DNA of 64,000 bases from Undaria pinnatifida (lineage: Eukaryota > Sar > Phaeophyceae > Laminariales > Alariaceae): contig JABAKD010000009.1 in assembly GCA_012845835.1 (NCBI GenBank), positions 13,764,854 through 13,828,853 on the forward strand, given 5' to 3'. How positions within the stretch are numbered: position 1 is the first letter of the stretch; each line of letters opens with the position of its first letter. A program made the position numbers and the translations under genes. The notes beneath the pieces were generated by a model. The model did not search any database and was not told where the DNA came from. It was given only the letters and a program-made list of their open reading frames with translations. Positions 32,225 to 42,839 of this stretch are shown here, piece after piece.

Positions 32225-35200
32225 ATGACTCCACGTTTCTTGCACAGCGCTCGAGCCTTGGCACCCCTGTTGGTGCTGGTCTCCTGCTTTTCGTGGTCCC
32301 GAGCTTTTCATGGGGTTGTCCCTGTCCAGGCGGGAAGAACATCAGCTTCTGCGGCCGGGAGATGTGCAGCAGCGGCTAGGGCTACGCGACGTCCCCGAAA
32401 TCAACTTGAGGAGAGATGCGGCCGAAGTTCTCCTCGAGGGGGCGTAGCTGGGTTCCCGGAGCATGTATCCAGTGGACTGCGATCGTCGGCTAACGATGAT
32501 GGACGCGATGGGTCGGGAGGTGGTGGAGATGGCGGAGAATCGGGCATGTTTGGAGGTATGATAAACATGAGTGAATCCTACACTGCAACCAGTACCTGGT
32601 ACTGGTGCTGACTCGTACAGTAAGATTCCTGTGAGGGCGAAAATCGACCTCGTTGGAACGGTTGGAATGGAACGAGGCTGTTCGCATTCGCTCAATCCAT
32701 TACAATCTGTTTCTGTCCGATGTGAACTGGTGAATTCTGGTCAACCGACCCAGATAACAGTCATAGCTCGACTGGCTTTTGCGGTCGAACCGTGCAGCTC
32801 GACTCTAGGGCAAGGGTACCGTCACGTGGGCAGCGAGCAGCGAGTTCTCCTGAGAGAGAACAGCTTTACGCGCAGTTATTCAGCAAGGCAAGCCTCACAG
32901 AAGACGGTGTTATGCATAGTCTAGCCATATAGCCATCCAAGCGGCACCCTCGGGACAAAGCTAGAAAGTTGTGATATGGCCGCCGTGCCTGGACAAGGAC
33001 TACTGAAACTTCTGCGAACATTGTTGCCACACTTGTGCCAGAAAATCTATCGCCAGAGCCAGTTAGCTTCTAATAGTTCGCAACCCGGGTCTTTCGCCTC
33101 GAGAGCCTCCTGGTAAGGCCATAAGGGCATCGCGTGGCTCCTGCCGCGGGTGAGCCCTACGGCGTCCACATATGCTCCACCCCGTGAGTCCTATGTCATC
33201 CCATGTGCCCCCATACCCTCGTGGGCCTCCAGAGTATGAAGCAACACTCCCAGCGCAAATCAGTTGCCGTCAAACTCGTTCTAAGTGGGCCGTTTGGTTT
33301 TACTGCACGGGATTAACTGCTCCGGGACATACTCTTCTAGAGCCAAAATTCACGGTCACGATGGGAACGCTAGGAATCTATTCGATTTGGTAACCAATCA
33401 ACAGCAAGCCCATTATGATTCCGTTTCAAGTTCCAAGCGTTCCAATGATGTTTCGATGGGAGTTCAGACACACCCTGAGGCCATCTCTTATAATAGCGTA
33501 TCCGAATCCGAAAATGAGATGGATTTTCGGATCGCAGAACCAGACAGGCAGAATCGGATCGACAACCCCGAATTCACAGATTGTTGTCTGAGTTAAATCG
33601 ACACACGACGCGTATGAAAATACGCGGAAGTGTGGTGAGCTAAAGCTTTATTTTTCCCCATCCGCCGGAGGATAAAAAAAAAAAAAAAAAAAAATCACAG
33701 ATTGTTTTTTGGGCAAAGTTCTCGCCAAATGACCAACAACGTCGATCGCTCGACTACTTACGTACTCGCACGAGTTCGCCGCACCAGAGCATCTCAGCGC
33801 ACGCAGATGAAGCCTTGTAGGTGGGGCGAGGGAAAACACGCCGTGCGCGCTTCACGCGAGGAGAGTTGTCTTCCCCGTCGCTCCCGTTGATCTCGTGCAT
33901 CAACAACGAGATGTCGCAGACGGCGGCTGTCCTCGCCCTCGACGACAGCAAGTAGTGTGTGCTTCGTGTTTAGCGAATGCTGCAATCGCGACTGCTAGGA
34001 GAGTGACACGGCTCTCGTAGTCGTGAACATCGCTGTCCGACCGACCCCACCAGCTCGTGGTGAGGCCCGAGGTGTGTGCCAGTGGGTGACGGGACACATA
34101 AGCAGCAGCACGAGTACCCTTCAATATTCGTTTTGCTCCCTCAGCAGATAGATACTTGCAACTACTGCTGTGTTGGCTTGTTACACGCTTGTTGCCTCCC
34201 ATGACGTTTGGAAAACCTAATCCGGATGCCATGTTGGGATACGAGACTTTATCCGAAACTGGGTCCCCATTTTCGGGTGGGAGCCGACCCGAAAACGATA
34301 TCCGAAAATGGAAGACTGAAAAATCACCTTTTTCGGGTCTATTAATAGAGGATCTGCAAACTGTTTTGTATCCGAAAACGTTCATTTTCGGATCCCGAAA
34401 CGGTGTTATAAGAGATAGCCTAATCCGAAACTGGGCCCCCATTTTCGGGTAGGGGCCGACCCGAAAAACGATATCCGAAAGTCGAAGCCTGAAAAATACC
34501 AGCCAGTTTCGGGTCTGTAAGATTTTGCAAACCGATTTTGCGATCCGAAAACGTTATTTTTCGGATCCAGAAACGGCGTTATGAGAGACGGCCCGAGAGA
34601 GGCATGACAATTTTTTGTAAAACTATTTTAACTACGTCAGCTGTGAGCTCGATAAATTTCAGGGTCGATGCTCATCTTTCCAAGCTGCGTGATACACCGG
34701 CCGCGCGTTTTTATAAGTATATTACTCTTTGAAGATATATGGCTGCCATGGATGTTGCTAGGAGGATCAGCAGTACCAAATTGTACGTTCGATGCTACGG
34801 TGCTACTGTTTTCTCGCTGCTGCTGTTTATTCTGATATTACGGTGAGCGTTACGACCGAGCACCTCGGTACAGTCAGCAGTAGCAGTGACAGTAGTAGCA
34901 TTGACAGCAGTAGCAGTGACAGCAGTAGCAGAACGGGCAGGTGCGGGTATTCTATATTCTGACTTGGCGTAGCTTTCAAACAGCGAAAAATCAGAACCCC
35001 GGTTGTAGGAACTTGAGGGTGAAAAACTGACGAAAAAACTGACGATGACAGAATTAGCCATGCGAAGAAGCTCGCGCTGCCGGGGAATCATAGAGGATGC
35101 GTTCGAAGTGCAACATAAGGATGTCGACGGCACGCGCGCAGCATAACAGTGGTTGTACTTATATTATGCACTCTTTCTAGAAAGGTTGGAAAGACCGTAC

Positions 35201-37914
35201 TCTCGCTTTATTGGTCGCTACACCTAGACCCATCCCAAGATTAGTACTAGGGTACGTCGTGCCATATGATTTCAAGCATACGGCCCTTCGATAACGTCGA
35301 AACACCACGCTGTTGCGCACCGATATAATACTGCGTCTGAATTTGACGTCGACGCGTCCCTGGTATACGACAGCGTCGGCACAAGCGAGGACACAGAGAT
35401 ACCGCCCTGTCAGCTCAAGAGCTCTTATTTCGTCCGCCCAAAAAAAGACACCCAGCGTGATGGGCACCCCAACCTTGCATCCATCCCCGCTCGATGCATC
35501 CGATAGTTCGTTCCTTAAAAGGCATCCATTTTTGCCAGTTGTGGTATTCGTATACCAGTTACCTGGTACAGTCAGCGGTAGAGCAAGCATGTAGAACGTA
35601 GAGTGCACAACGTAATTACGCAGGGCCTTGATATTTGATATATTACCATCAAGTGATGGTATTTATAGTACGTACACGAGTAGCGCGTCAAACTGCGATC
35701 GACAACTTCGATGTGTCTCAATTGGTGTTTCACCATAGCCGTGTTCGTAGACGTGCTGGGTACACGTCAGACACGGTCACGGCCAAACACCCGTGCGTGC
35801 GAACAGCTTACATAAAGCGATCCGTGCATTTAGCCCTTTCGGAACTAAGGGCCTGAAATACCTACGTATATACATGACACGAGAGGTGTGGTCTTATCAA
35901 GTGTCTAGGACGAGCATGCAACAGCGCAATTATCATCATGCGCTTGTCGCGCATGTCCCTGCGTTACGTATTGGACGCATCCCTCACCCGAGTAGCTGCA
36001 TCACGGGCTGCCTCGTGTGGCCGATGCTGCAGTCGTCCTATAATTTTTTCGACACTGTTTCCCCTTGAAGTCCCACGAGGGTCAAGCCCGGACAGGACAG
36101 AAACCAGCGTGTGCTTGTGCACAGGCCAACAACAGTATTTCTGCAATAACAGTTATCGCTATTTCTTCTTTTTCTTTTTTTGAATCCTCCGGTGGATGGG
36201 GAAAAGTAAAGCTTTAAGCTCACCACACTTTCACGTATTCTCATGCTTGTGTGTCGGCTTTAACTCAATTGTATTCGCATTTCAGCTCGAGCTGGCGTAT
36301 ATTCCGTAACATATAGGCGCACATTTGAGCTTGGATCGTCGAGTCTTACTATTACTATTCATACGACCACTAGTATACAATAGCGCTCCTATTGCTCTGG
36401 CGGCCGAACACACTTCATCGCGCAGGACAAAACACCGCGCTCAACGTGTGTGCCGTATATTCAATACCCGGTACCGTTTTTTGCGTTTGTATGTGCACGT
36501 GCCGTATATGCCCGGCAGGGCTCCAGGAGTGGTGGGAGAGAGACGGCAAGTCCGACCTCAAGATCTACGGCACCTCTCTGGCGCTTGCCCTGGTGGTGCG
36601 GACGGTCGCCGTCGAGCCGCGCTACATCCCATCCCTCTCCATGTTCCCGACGTTCGAAGTCGGGGACCAGCTGGCGGTGGACAAGCTGTCCGTGCGGTTC
36701 TCGAGACCCTACCAGAAGAAGGACGTGGTCGTGTTCCACCCGCCGCCCAAGTTCAGCGAGTTTTCCAGCCGAGGGGCGGACGATGTGAGTCTTGGCGTCT
36801 TGTTGCGGTGGCGGCGGCGGTACCCCTCTCTCGGCCCGTGCCCGATCCCGACTGATGATGTTTCTCTTATCTCCTCTCTCTCCCTTTCTCTGCCTCTATG
36901 TCTATCCGTACACCTCTTTCTCGACCATGCACCGTTCAGCTCATATGCGTGTGCGTACGACGTCGCATTTTTGCATAAAAAAAAGGGGGACGGGCAACTA
37001 TAATGCCGCACCAATTAGGGAAGCATCCATTATGCTAGCAATTCTTTCGGCATACTTGGACTTTTTGAGCATAGTTGAAAGTATTAAAAAAAATGGAATT
37101 ACTACTTGGATTTTCGGCATAGCCATGAGCATAACAAGCCCAAAACAGCATACGCTGAATATCCATACGCATACGAGGCATTTGGGGGGCCATGGAGAGC
37201 ATTTACATGCCCCCCGAGCGCCGAGCGCACTGGTGCGCGATTTCTGGAAAGCATATGAGCATGTCCGCTTAAACAGAGACAAATTACACTTAAACGGGCG
37301 GAATAATGTATAGGAATAGCATAGGCGCCAAGAATGAGCGTAATTGGCCCAAAACAAGATGGTAGCATGACGGGCGCATAAACATCACAAAGTGAAATAA
37401 AAAAAGCATAATTTAGCTATTATTAGCGGCATAAAAAATGAGCAAAAACAAACACAATGGATGCTACCCTAGGAGCTTAACAACGAAAAACGAGCATATA
37501 GGCGCCAAAAATGAGTATAATTGGCCCAAAACAAGGTAGCATAACGGGTGCATAAACATCACAACGCGGAATAAAAAACAGCATAATTAGCTATTTTTAG
37601 CGGCAGAAAAAAACGAAAAAAAGAGCATAGTGGATGCTTCCCTAGCACCAATGTGAATGGACCGTTATGGTGTCGTAGCCGCCTACCCCGTTCGGCAAAT
37701 AGACACAGACGCGCGCGAGAGAGAAGCAGTGTGGATCGGACGTTCTGTGACGGTGTCGCAGCCGCCTCCCCCTTTCAGCAGATATATGCAGACACGTGCG
37801 CCGCGAGCTTGTACTTGCCCCGCCTCTACCGGCGATGAATTAGCTGAAACTGTTTCTGGCTTGCGATACAGCTATTACAGCTACTACTGCCATTACTATT
37901 TATCCTACTCCTTT

Positions 37915-37952
<38 letters not shown>

Positions 37953-37979
37953 CTACTACTCCTACTACTACTACTACTC

Positions 37980-38023
<44 letters not shown>

Positions 38024-38051
38024 GCTACTACTACTACTACTACTACTACCA

Positions 38052-38082
<31 letters not shown>

Positions 38083-38714
38083 AAACATGTAGTGCTTTGT
38101 AGCGACTCAGATAGGCGTTTTGCACTATCTTGAGCCGTTCCCGCTCACACCAACTTTGCAAACATGCGGTGACGGCGGCGTTTTGTATTTGATTTTTTAC
38201 AGGCGCTGATCAAGCGAGTCATCGCCGTGGACGGGGACAAGGTCGAGATCAAGGACGGCGCGTTGTTCATCAACGGGGAGGAGCAGTTCGAGGAATACAC
38301 CTTCGAGGTGGGTCGACCCGCCCGAGGCATGTTTTCGCACACGCACACACTCATCGACACACAGCTTTAGGCAATGCGCTGCACGACATTCGTGTAGCGA
38401 CGATTTCCGACCTTCCGCTCGCTCGGGTGACGCAGATGGTTCGTGTCCAGGCTTCCGCCCGAGCATAGGTTTGAGTTTCGTACGTACACGAACTTGAGAA
38501 AGAAGCCCGAGGTCTTTGGGGGACCTTGGTCGGCGGATGGACGTGCGGGGTTTGCCTACAGCCGTTTCGGCTTAGTAAATCAAAATACCTCTGGCCCTAT
38601 GCTCTTGAAAGAGACGGGCCCAATCCCGCCTGCCTGTTGCGGAAAAACGTACTGTGTATAATCTTACTGCCACTACTACTGTTACTACTACTACTACTGT
38701 TACTACTACTACTG

Positions 38715-38749
<35 letters not shown>

Positions 38750-38762
38750 GCTACTACTACTG

Positions 38763-38812
<50 letters not shown>

Positions 38813-39523
38813 GCTGCTACTACTACTACTACCACTATCACTTCGTAGAACCTGCTTGCTCCATGTTTAAAGTTGTTTTCATGATTTGTTTCATTAGGTC
38901 GCCCTATTTTTCTGGCTGAATATCGGCTTGTTCGAAAGCGTCGACGTCGACCTCCCCCCTCCATGCGCGGGCGCGCCACCCCGCTTCTCGCCGTATGGTT
39001 TTCCAACAATCCACCGGCGCTTATGTTGTGCTTTTGTGCGCGCGGGCGCGTGTGCTTTTGTGTTTGGCATCGACCTCCCCCCGCGTGTACTCCTCCCCGC
39101 ACTCGCCATGTAGTTTTCCAGCAACACCAATCAACTCACGGGCTTTTATGTGTGCCGTGATGTGTGCGTTTATGGGTGTGTTTTTTGTGTTTGTTACAAC
39201 AGCACCAACAAACCGCCTCTTCATGTGTTTCTTTGTGTGCGCGTTTGTGTGTGTATTTTTGTGTTCTGTTCCAACAACATCAACGCACCGACTCTTATTC
39301 GTGTTTATGTGTGCGTTTTTGTTGTGTTTTGGCATGGATCCAGGAGCCGGATTACAAGTGGGGACCTCAGACCGTCCCCGATGGCATGGTGATGGTCTTG
39401 GGCGACAACCGAAACCACAGCCTGGACTCTCACATCTGGGGGTTTCTTCCCAGGGAAAACGTCATCGGCCGGGCGATCTTCAAGTACTGGCCGCCGTGGC
39501 GAGCGGGCCTCGTAGAAAACTAG
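32225..39523 (+). CDS. Plastid signal peptidase I / thylakoidal processing peptidase-like (four exons, 293 aa)
   Basis: Exons 32225-32555, 36519-36784, 38203-38307 and 39344-39523, all GT-AG and in phase. This type I serine/lysine signal peptidase removes targeting peptides of thylakoid-lumen and envelope proteins. Seen: catalytic Ser151 in IPSLSMFPTFEVGD, general-base Lys203 in ALIKRVIAVDGD, and box E GDNRNHSLDSHIWG (254-267) followed by GRAIFKYWPPWR. The match to plant Plsp1/TPP is close throughout, including one membrane-proximal segment (about residues 128-142). The N-terminal MTPRFLHSARALAPLLVLVS with SRAF just after is a secretory-type signal with a Phe at the likely cleavage site, the bipartite form of heterokont plastid proteins. 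A Gly/Asp-rich linker follows. Introns are 4.0, 1.4 and 1.0 kb and carry TAC microsatellites and a hAT-like MITE. Confidence 0.93.
33593..33690 (+). mobile_element. Retroposon family 2, copy 2 (3' fragment)
   Basis: Contains CACGACGCGTATGAAAAT, GTGGTGAGC, CTTTATTTTTCCCC and CCATCCGCCGGAGGAT, ending in an A run of about 21 bases. It is a 5'-truncated copy inside signal peptidase intron 1, as expected for retroposition from the 3' end. Confidence 0.75.
34233..34592. repeat. Tandem duplicated unit of TCCGAAA/TTTTCGG motifs
   Basis: Two units of about 190 bases (from about 34243 and 34431) each read TAATCCGAAACTGGG or a variant, CCCCATTTTCGGGT, GACCCGAAAA and GATATCCGAAA, then TTTTCGGATC and AAACGG. 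Dense inverted short motifs resemble hAT subterminal regions. No ends were defined. Confidence 0.6.
36168..36300 (-). mobile_element. Retroposon family 2, copy 3 (3' part)
   Basis: Minus-strand copy. A T-rich run precedes ATCCTCCGGTGGATGGGG, followed by AAAGCTTTAAGCTCACCACAC and a diverged continuation to about 36300. It lies about 220 bases before the exon 2 acceptor of the signal peptidase gene. Confidence 0.7.
37016..37644. mobile_element. hAT-like MITE with 8-bp target-site duplication (signal peptidase intron 2)
   Basis: 629 bp. The ends TAGGGAAGCATCCATTATGC and the reverse complement of TAGGGAAGCATCCACTATGC are inverted over 21 bases with one mismatch. They are flanked by exact GCACCAAT at 37008-37015 and 37645-37652. 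The right half contains two tandem subunits of about 170 bases (37312-37480 and 37483-37644), each with GCGCCAA, ATTGGCCCAAAACAAG and GCATAAACATCACAA. There is no coding capacity. Confidence 0.92.
37905..38092. repeat. (TAC)n microsatellite (signal peptidase intron 2)
   Basis: About 60 TAC units with TCC, TGC and CAC interruptions, ending about 110 bases before the exon 3 acceptor. Translated frames of poly-Tyr, poly-Ser and poly-Val are artefacts. Confidence 0.95.
38667..38848. repeat. (TAC)n microsatellite (signal peptidase intron 3)
   Basis: A second run of about 60 TAC units on the same strand in the next intron, with TGC and TGT interruptions. Poly-Thr and poly-Leu frames are artefacts. 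Confidence 0.95.
38995..39340. repeat. Degenerate ~85-bp tandem repeat (signal peptidase intron 3)
   Basis: Four diverged units, each with a CCAACA(A/C)CA-type start, then CTTNTNTGTGT and TGTGCGTTTTTGTG-like segments. It ends at the exon 4 acceptor region. Confidence 0.6.
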
Positions 39524-39671
39524 AGCCAGCCCTTGCATATTGTGGATCCTTGCGTCCGTCCGATCGATATGTCACTATTCCCGTACGGGGTGCGTTTGAA
39601 CAAAGTAATTATCTAATCGGGGCACGGGCTGCGCTCGATTCGCCCTTTTTTGTTGATTACGCTTTTTGCGG

Positions 39672-40075
39672 CGGCGTCGGTCGATTGATCGGTCGGTCGG
39701 TCCGGCGGTCGGTCGATTGATCGGTCGGTCGGTCGGTCGGTCGGTCGGTCGGTCGGTCGGTCGGTCGGTCGGTCGGTCGGTCGGTCGGTCGGTCGGTCGT
39801 GTTGTGTTTTGTTCCCGCGGCTTCCGGCGTAACTAGACCATGGTGTTGTTGGTACAAGAAAAATGCTTCCGCCGGTCGGTCGGTCGGTCAATCGTTCGGT
39901 GGTGTTGTTTTCCCGCGTCTTCCTGCGTAATCAAAAGCGGGAATTTGATTCTGCAAAAACTGTCGCCGCCGAGCCGTGGATTAGTCGATCGGTCGACCGG
40001 GCAAGCGGTCGGCCGGCAGATCGGTCGGTCGGCAGATCGATCGGTCGATCAATTGGTCGATCGATCCGTGGATGT
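39672..40075. repeat. (TCGG)n tetranucleotide repeats
   Basis: An almost pure run of about 20 GGTC units at 39721-39799. It is bordered by imperfect GGTCGATTGATC units and recurs more loosely at 39873-39900 and 39980-40070. It lies directly downstream of the signal peptidase stop codon. Confidence 0.9.
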
Positions 40076-40795
40076 ATGATACCGACCGCACCGCCTACTC
40101 CTACTAATAGCCGTCGGACAAATGGATACCTGTTACGTACTACTGTGGCTCTTCCGGCTATAGAGGAGGTATAGCGTACAGCAGTATCATAGCCGTGAGC
40201 GTCGATAGATTCCCGGTGCGTTTGGTGCAGGGTATTCATAGGTAAATGTCGCAGAGGCCAGCAGAGGCCAACGGCATGGTACAACGCTGCTGTAGCTCTC
40301 TATTGGAGTAGATGTCAAGTCAAGAGGAGGAAGGTTTTGTTCGTGGATCGCGTCCAAGCTCGGTAAATTTTGTCTGCTCTTGGCGCGTGAAATGAAGCGA
40401 GGTTTATATCGCGCCGAAGCCATCGTGCGGCGTTAACTAACCCTTGTACCGCTGGACAGCACTCCCACTCTATTTCTGAACCGTTTATCCTCGAACATTT
40501 GGGTGCAGTTCTAAACGTGTTAACCAGAGTTATTATTACATAGGCTGCAGCGAAAAGCTTGAACGGTTTAAATCTGATGCAGAGAAAATCGTAGGCTCTC
40601 ATTTTTTTCATGAGATTCGTGTCACGCAAGCCGCCGGCAACGGTCGGCGCCGCGCGCGCGGGTTGACCACTAGAGATGGAAGGGGCCGCGACAGGTTTGG
40701 CTTGGCGCTCATGCGAACTGAGTACCACCCCGTGAAGGAACTCCTCCCCGCCTCGCTTCCACGGGGGCGTGTACGAGAGCTGCTTATGGCAACAT

Positions 40796-41091
40796 CGCCC
40801 CGGTGGCGTATCAGGTTATCCTCGAGCCTGGTCTGGGTCAGTTTCGTGAGTTCGAATCCCCCCGAGTGCATACTCGTATAAATTCGTGGGGACTTTTTCT
40901 TGTGCACAACTTGACTTGCGGAAAGCTCGAGAGCGTGAGTTAGGAACACTCGATGAAAAGTCGACGAGCAGTGGGGTTGCTGAACCCTATGCGCGATAAA
41001 AATTGAAGGCAAGAACCGGGGGGAAGAAGGAACGACACCTGTGACCACGGCTTGTCCAGAAGCTGGAAAGTAGAACTGTGCAAAAAAAAAA
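40796..41091 (+). mobile_element. tRNA-derived SINE, copy C (reference copy: A tail and 10-bp target-site duplication)
   Basis: Pol III box A-like TGGCGTATCAGG (40804-40815) and box B GTTCGAATCC (40850-40859) are spaced as in a tRNA gene. A unique body follows, ending TAGAACTGTGC with a 10-base A tail. The target-site duplication ATGGCAACAT lies at 40786-40795 and 41092-41101. This is the least decayed of the four copies. Confidence 0.93.
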
Positions 41092-41215
41092 ATGGCAACA
41101 TTGTACCTCTCTTCTTACAACTACCCGTTTGACGTACACATTACTTGGAAATTAGGCAACATCGTACCTTTCTTATAACTACCCGTTTGACGTACACATT
41201 GCTTGGAAATTAGCT
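41092..41215. repeat. ~62-bp tandem duplication
   Basis: GGCAACAT(T/C)GTACC, then TACAACTACCCGTTTGACGT-like and CACATT(A/G)CTTGGAAATTAG segments occur twice in tandem (41094-41153 and 41154-41212), right after the SINE. Confidence 0.85.
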
Positions 41216-42839
41216 CAGCGCTTTGCCATTATAAATTGAAAGCTTGGCAAAGTGTTTTTTTCAGTAAGTAATCGAACGAACACGATTTTTTTTTGGACAC
41301 GTTTAGGAATTTCCGCCAAAGAGAGCCCGGTAGAGTTGCGCCGCGATTTTTGCAGCATCGAAAGGGTTGAACAATTTTGCGCAGTAGTAGTCCTGGAAAT
41401 GATTCAGGACGGAAAAATCCAGGAGTTTTTATTACAGATCCTTTTTCTCCAGGAAAAAAATAACTCATTATTACTATTATTAGTGTGAGGGGGAAAGTCG
41501 TGGTCCGCACTTGGGATATAGCGGTCCACGAGTCAGGATATCGTATATATATATTTTTTTACTTCTTCTACATTTGTGGCGCCAGCAGCCGCGTTCCTCG
41601 CCCGTTTTGGGTCCTGGTTGGGGTCAAGGGTTAGGGTTTATAGGGGCTGGGCTGGGTTTACGCCCGTGCACCATCGGAAGCGCGTTCTAGCCCGAGCAAT
41701 CGTGAGTGATCAACATCCCGAACCCTGGAAGATACAGCTTGTGACCCCTTGCCATGACGCATTTTGGGATTGAGTTTGGGCTCCTCGGTAGTTTCAGGGA
41801 TCAGGAGGCCGGAGAGACACGCGATACGGTTTCATTCTTCGCTCGTCAACAAGTTAGAGCCCACAGCAGCAGTGGTTTTAAGATAAAAACATGGAGGATG
41901 AGTATGTTAACGTATGAATTTTACAATGCGGCGTCACTAGTTGTAAAAAAAAAAGGACCCACACTTCGTTGCTTATCGCATCGGCTATACAGATACGACA
42001 AACAAGACCACAGCTGTACCGACGCTCCAAAAGGCGGAACAGAGAAAGCCGCGAAGGAACGACCGGTCAGGCGACGCTAACTGCTTTTTACCGCAAAAAG
42101 TATCCTACCCAATAATTCCAAGGCAATCGTCCCCAAAAACGCGGGAGAACTAAATGAACGGGTTAATGACCACAGGCACGCAGCACTAGCAAAACAAAAT
42201 TGACAGCAGAGAAGCGGGTGTCACCACAAGACCATACACAGTCTTCCCAGGCAGAGAACGGATTATCATCGCCACAACACACCACAGGCAAACAAAAGGT
42301 ACAACAAACAACAAGCTCAAGGAAAGCGCACTGTACAGACAGTACCTCCGAGCCAACCCCCAACCCCCTCCTCCTCCCTTCCCTCCTCCTGCCATACATT
42401 CCTCACAAAACAAGAACAAAAAGAGGAGTATCTCTCAATTCAGTCCCACTTCAAAAAAAAAAAATCACCACCGACGCAACAAAAAAAAGAGAGATACCTC
42501 AACCACAACCTTTAGCCTTGAGGTCTGCCTGGCTATGTTGGCTCGATCGTAGCTTAGCAGAGCATGCAATAGAAAAACACGGAACACGGCCGTGTGTGCG
42601 GGAAGGGGGCTTCCCTGTGGGAGCCCCATCATGCTCCAGAATCCCGAGCCCGAATCCAAAACTCCAAGCGCCTGAAACCAATCCGCTAACCCAACAGTTA
42701 AAACCTCCTGAGTCCGAAACAAACAAAAGTAAAAAAAGTCTCGCACGCTTCTGGTGTCAAACGCATACAAAAAGAGTGCCTGTGCCTGTTTTCCGCTATC
42801 AATAATGCTATCAACAGTCGAAGAAGAGATTGGCAAGTA
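41216..42839. other. Intergenic; no supported gene
   Basis: This lies between the SINE and the stop codon of the beta-propeller gene and probably holds that gene's 3' UTR on the minus strand. Open frames near 42200-42840 show no recognised domain. Confidence 0.4.

Noticed and set aside
37657-38870. Poly-Tyr, poly-Ser, poly-Thr, poly-Leu and poly-Val frames
   Set aside because: Pure (TAC)n microsatellite translated in different frames.
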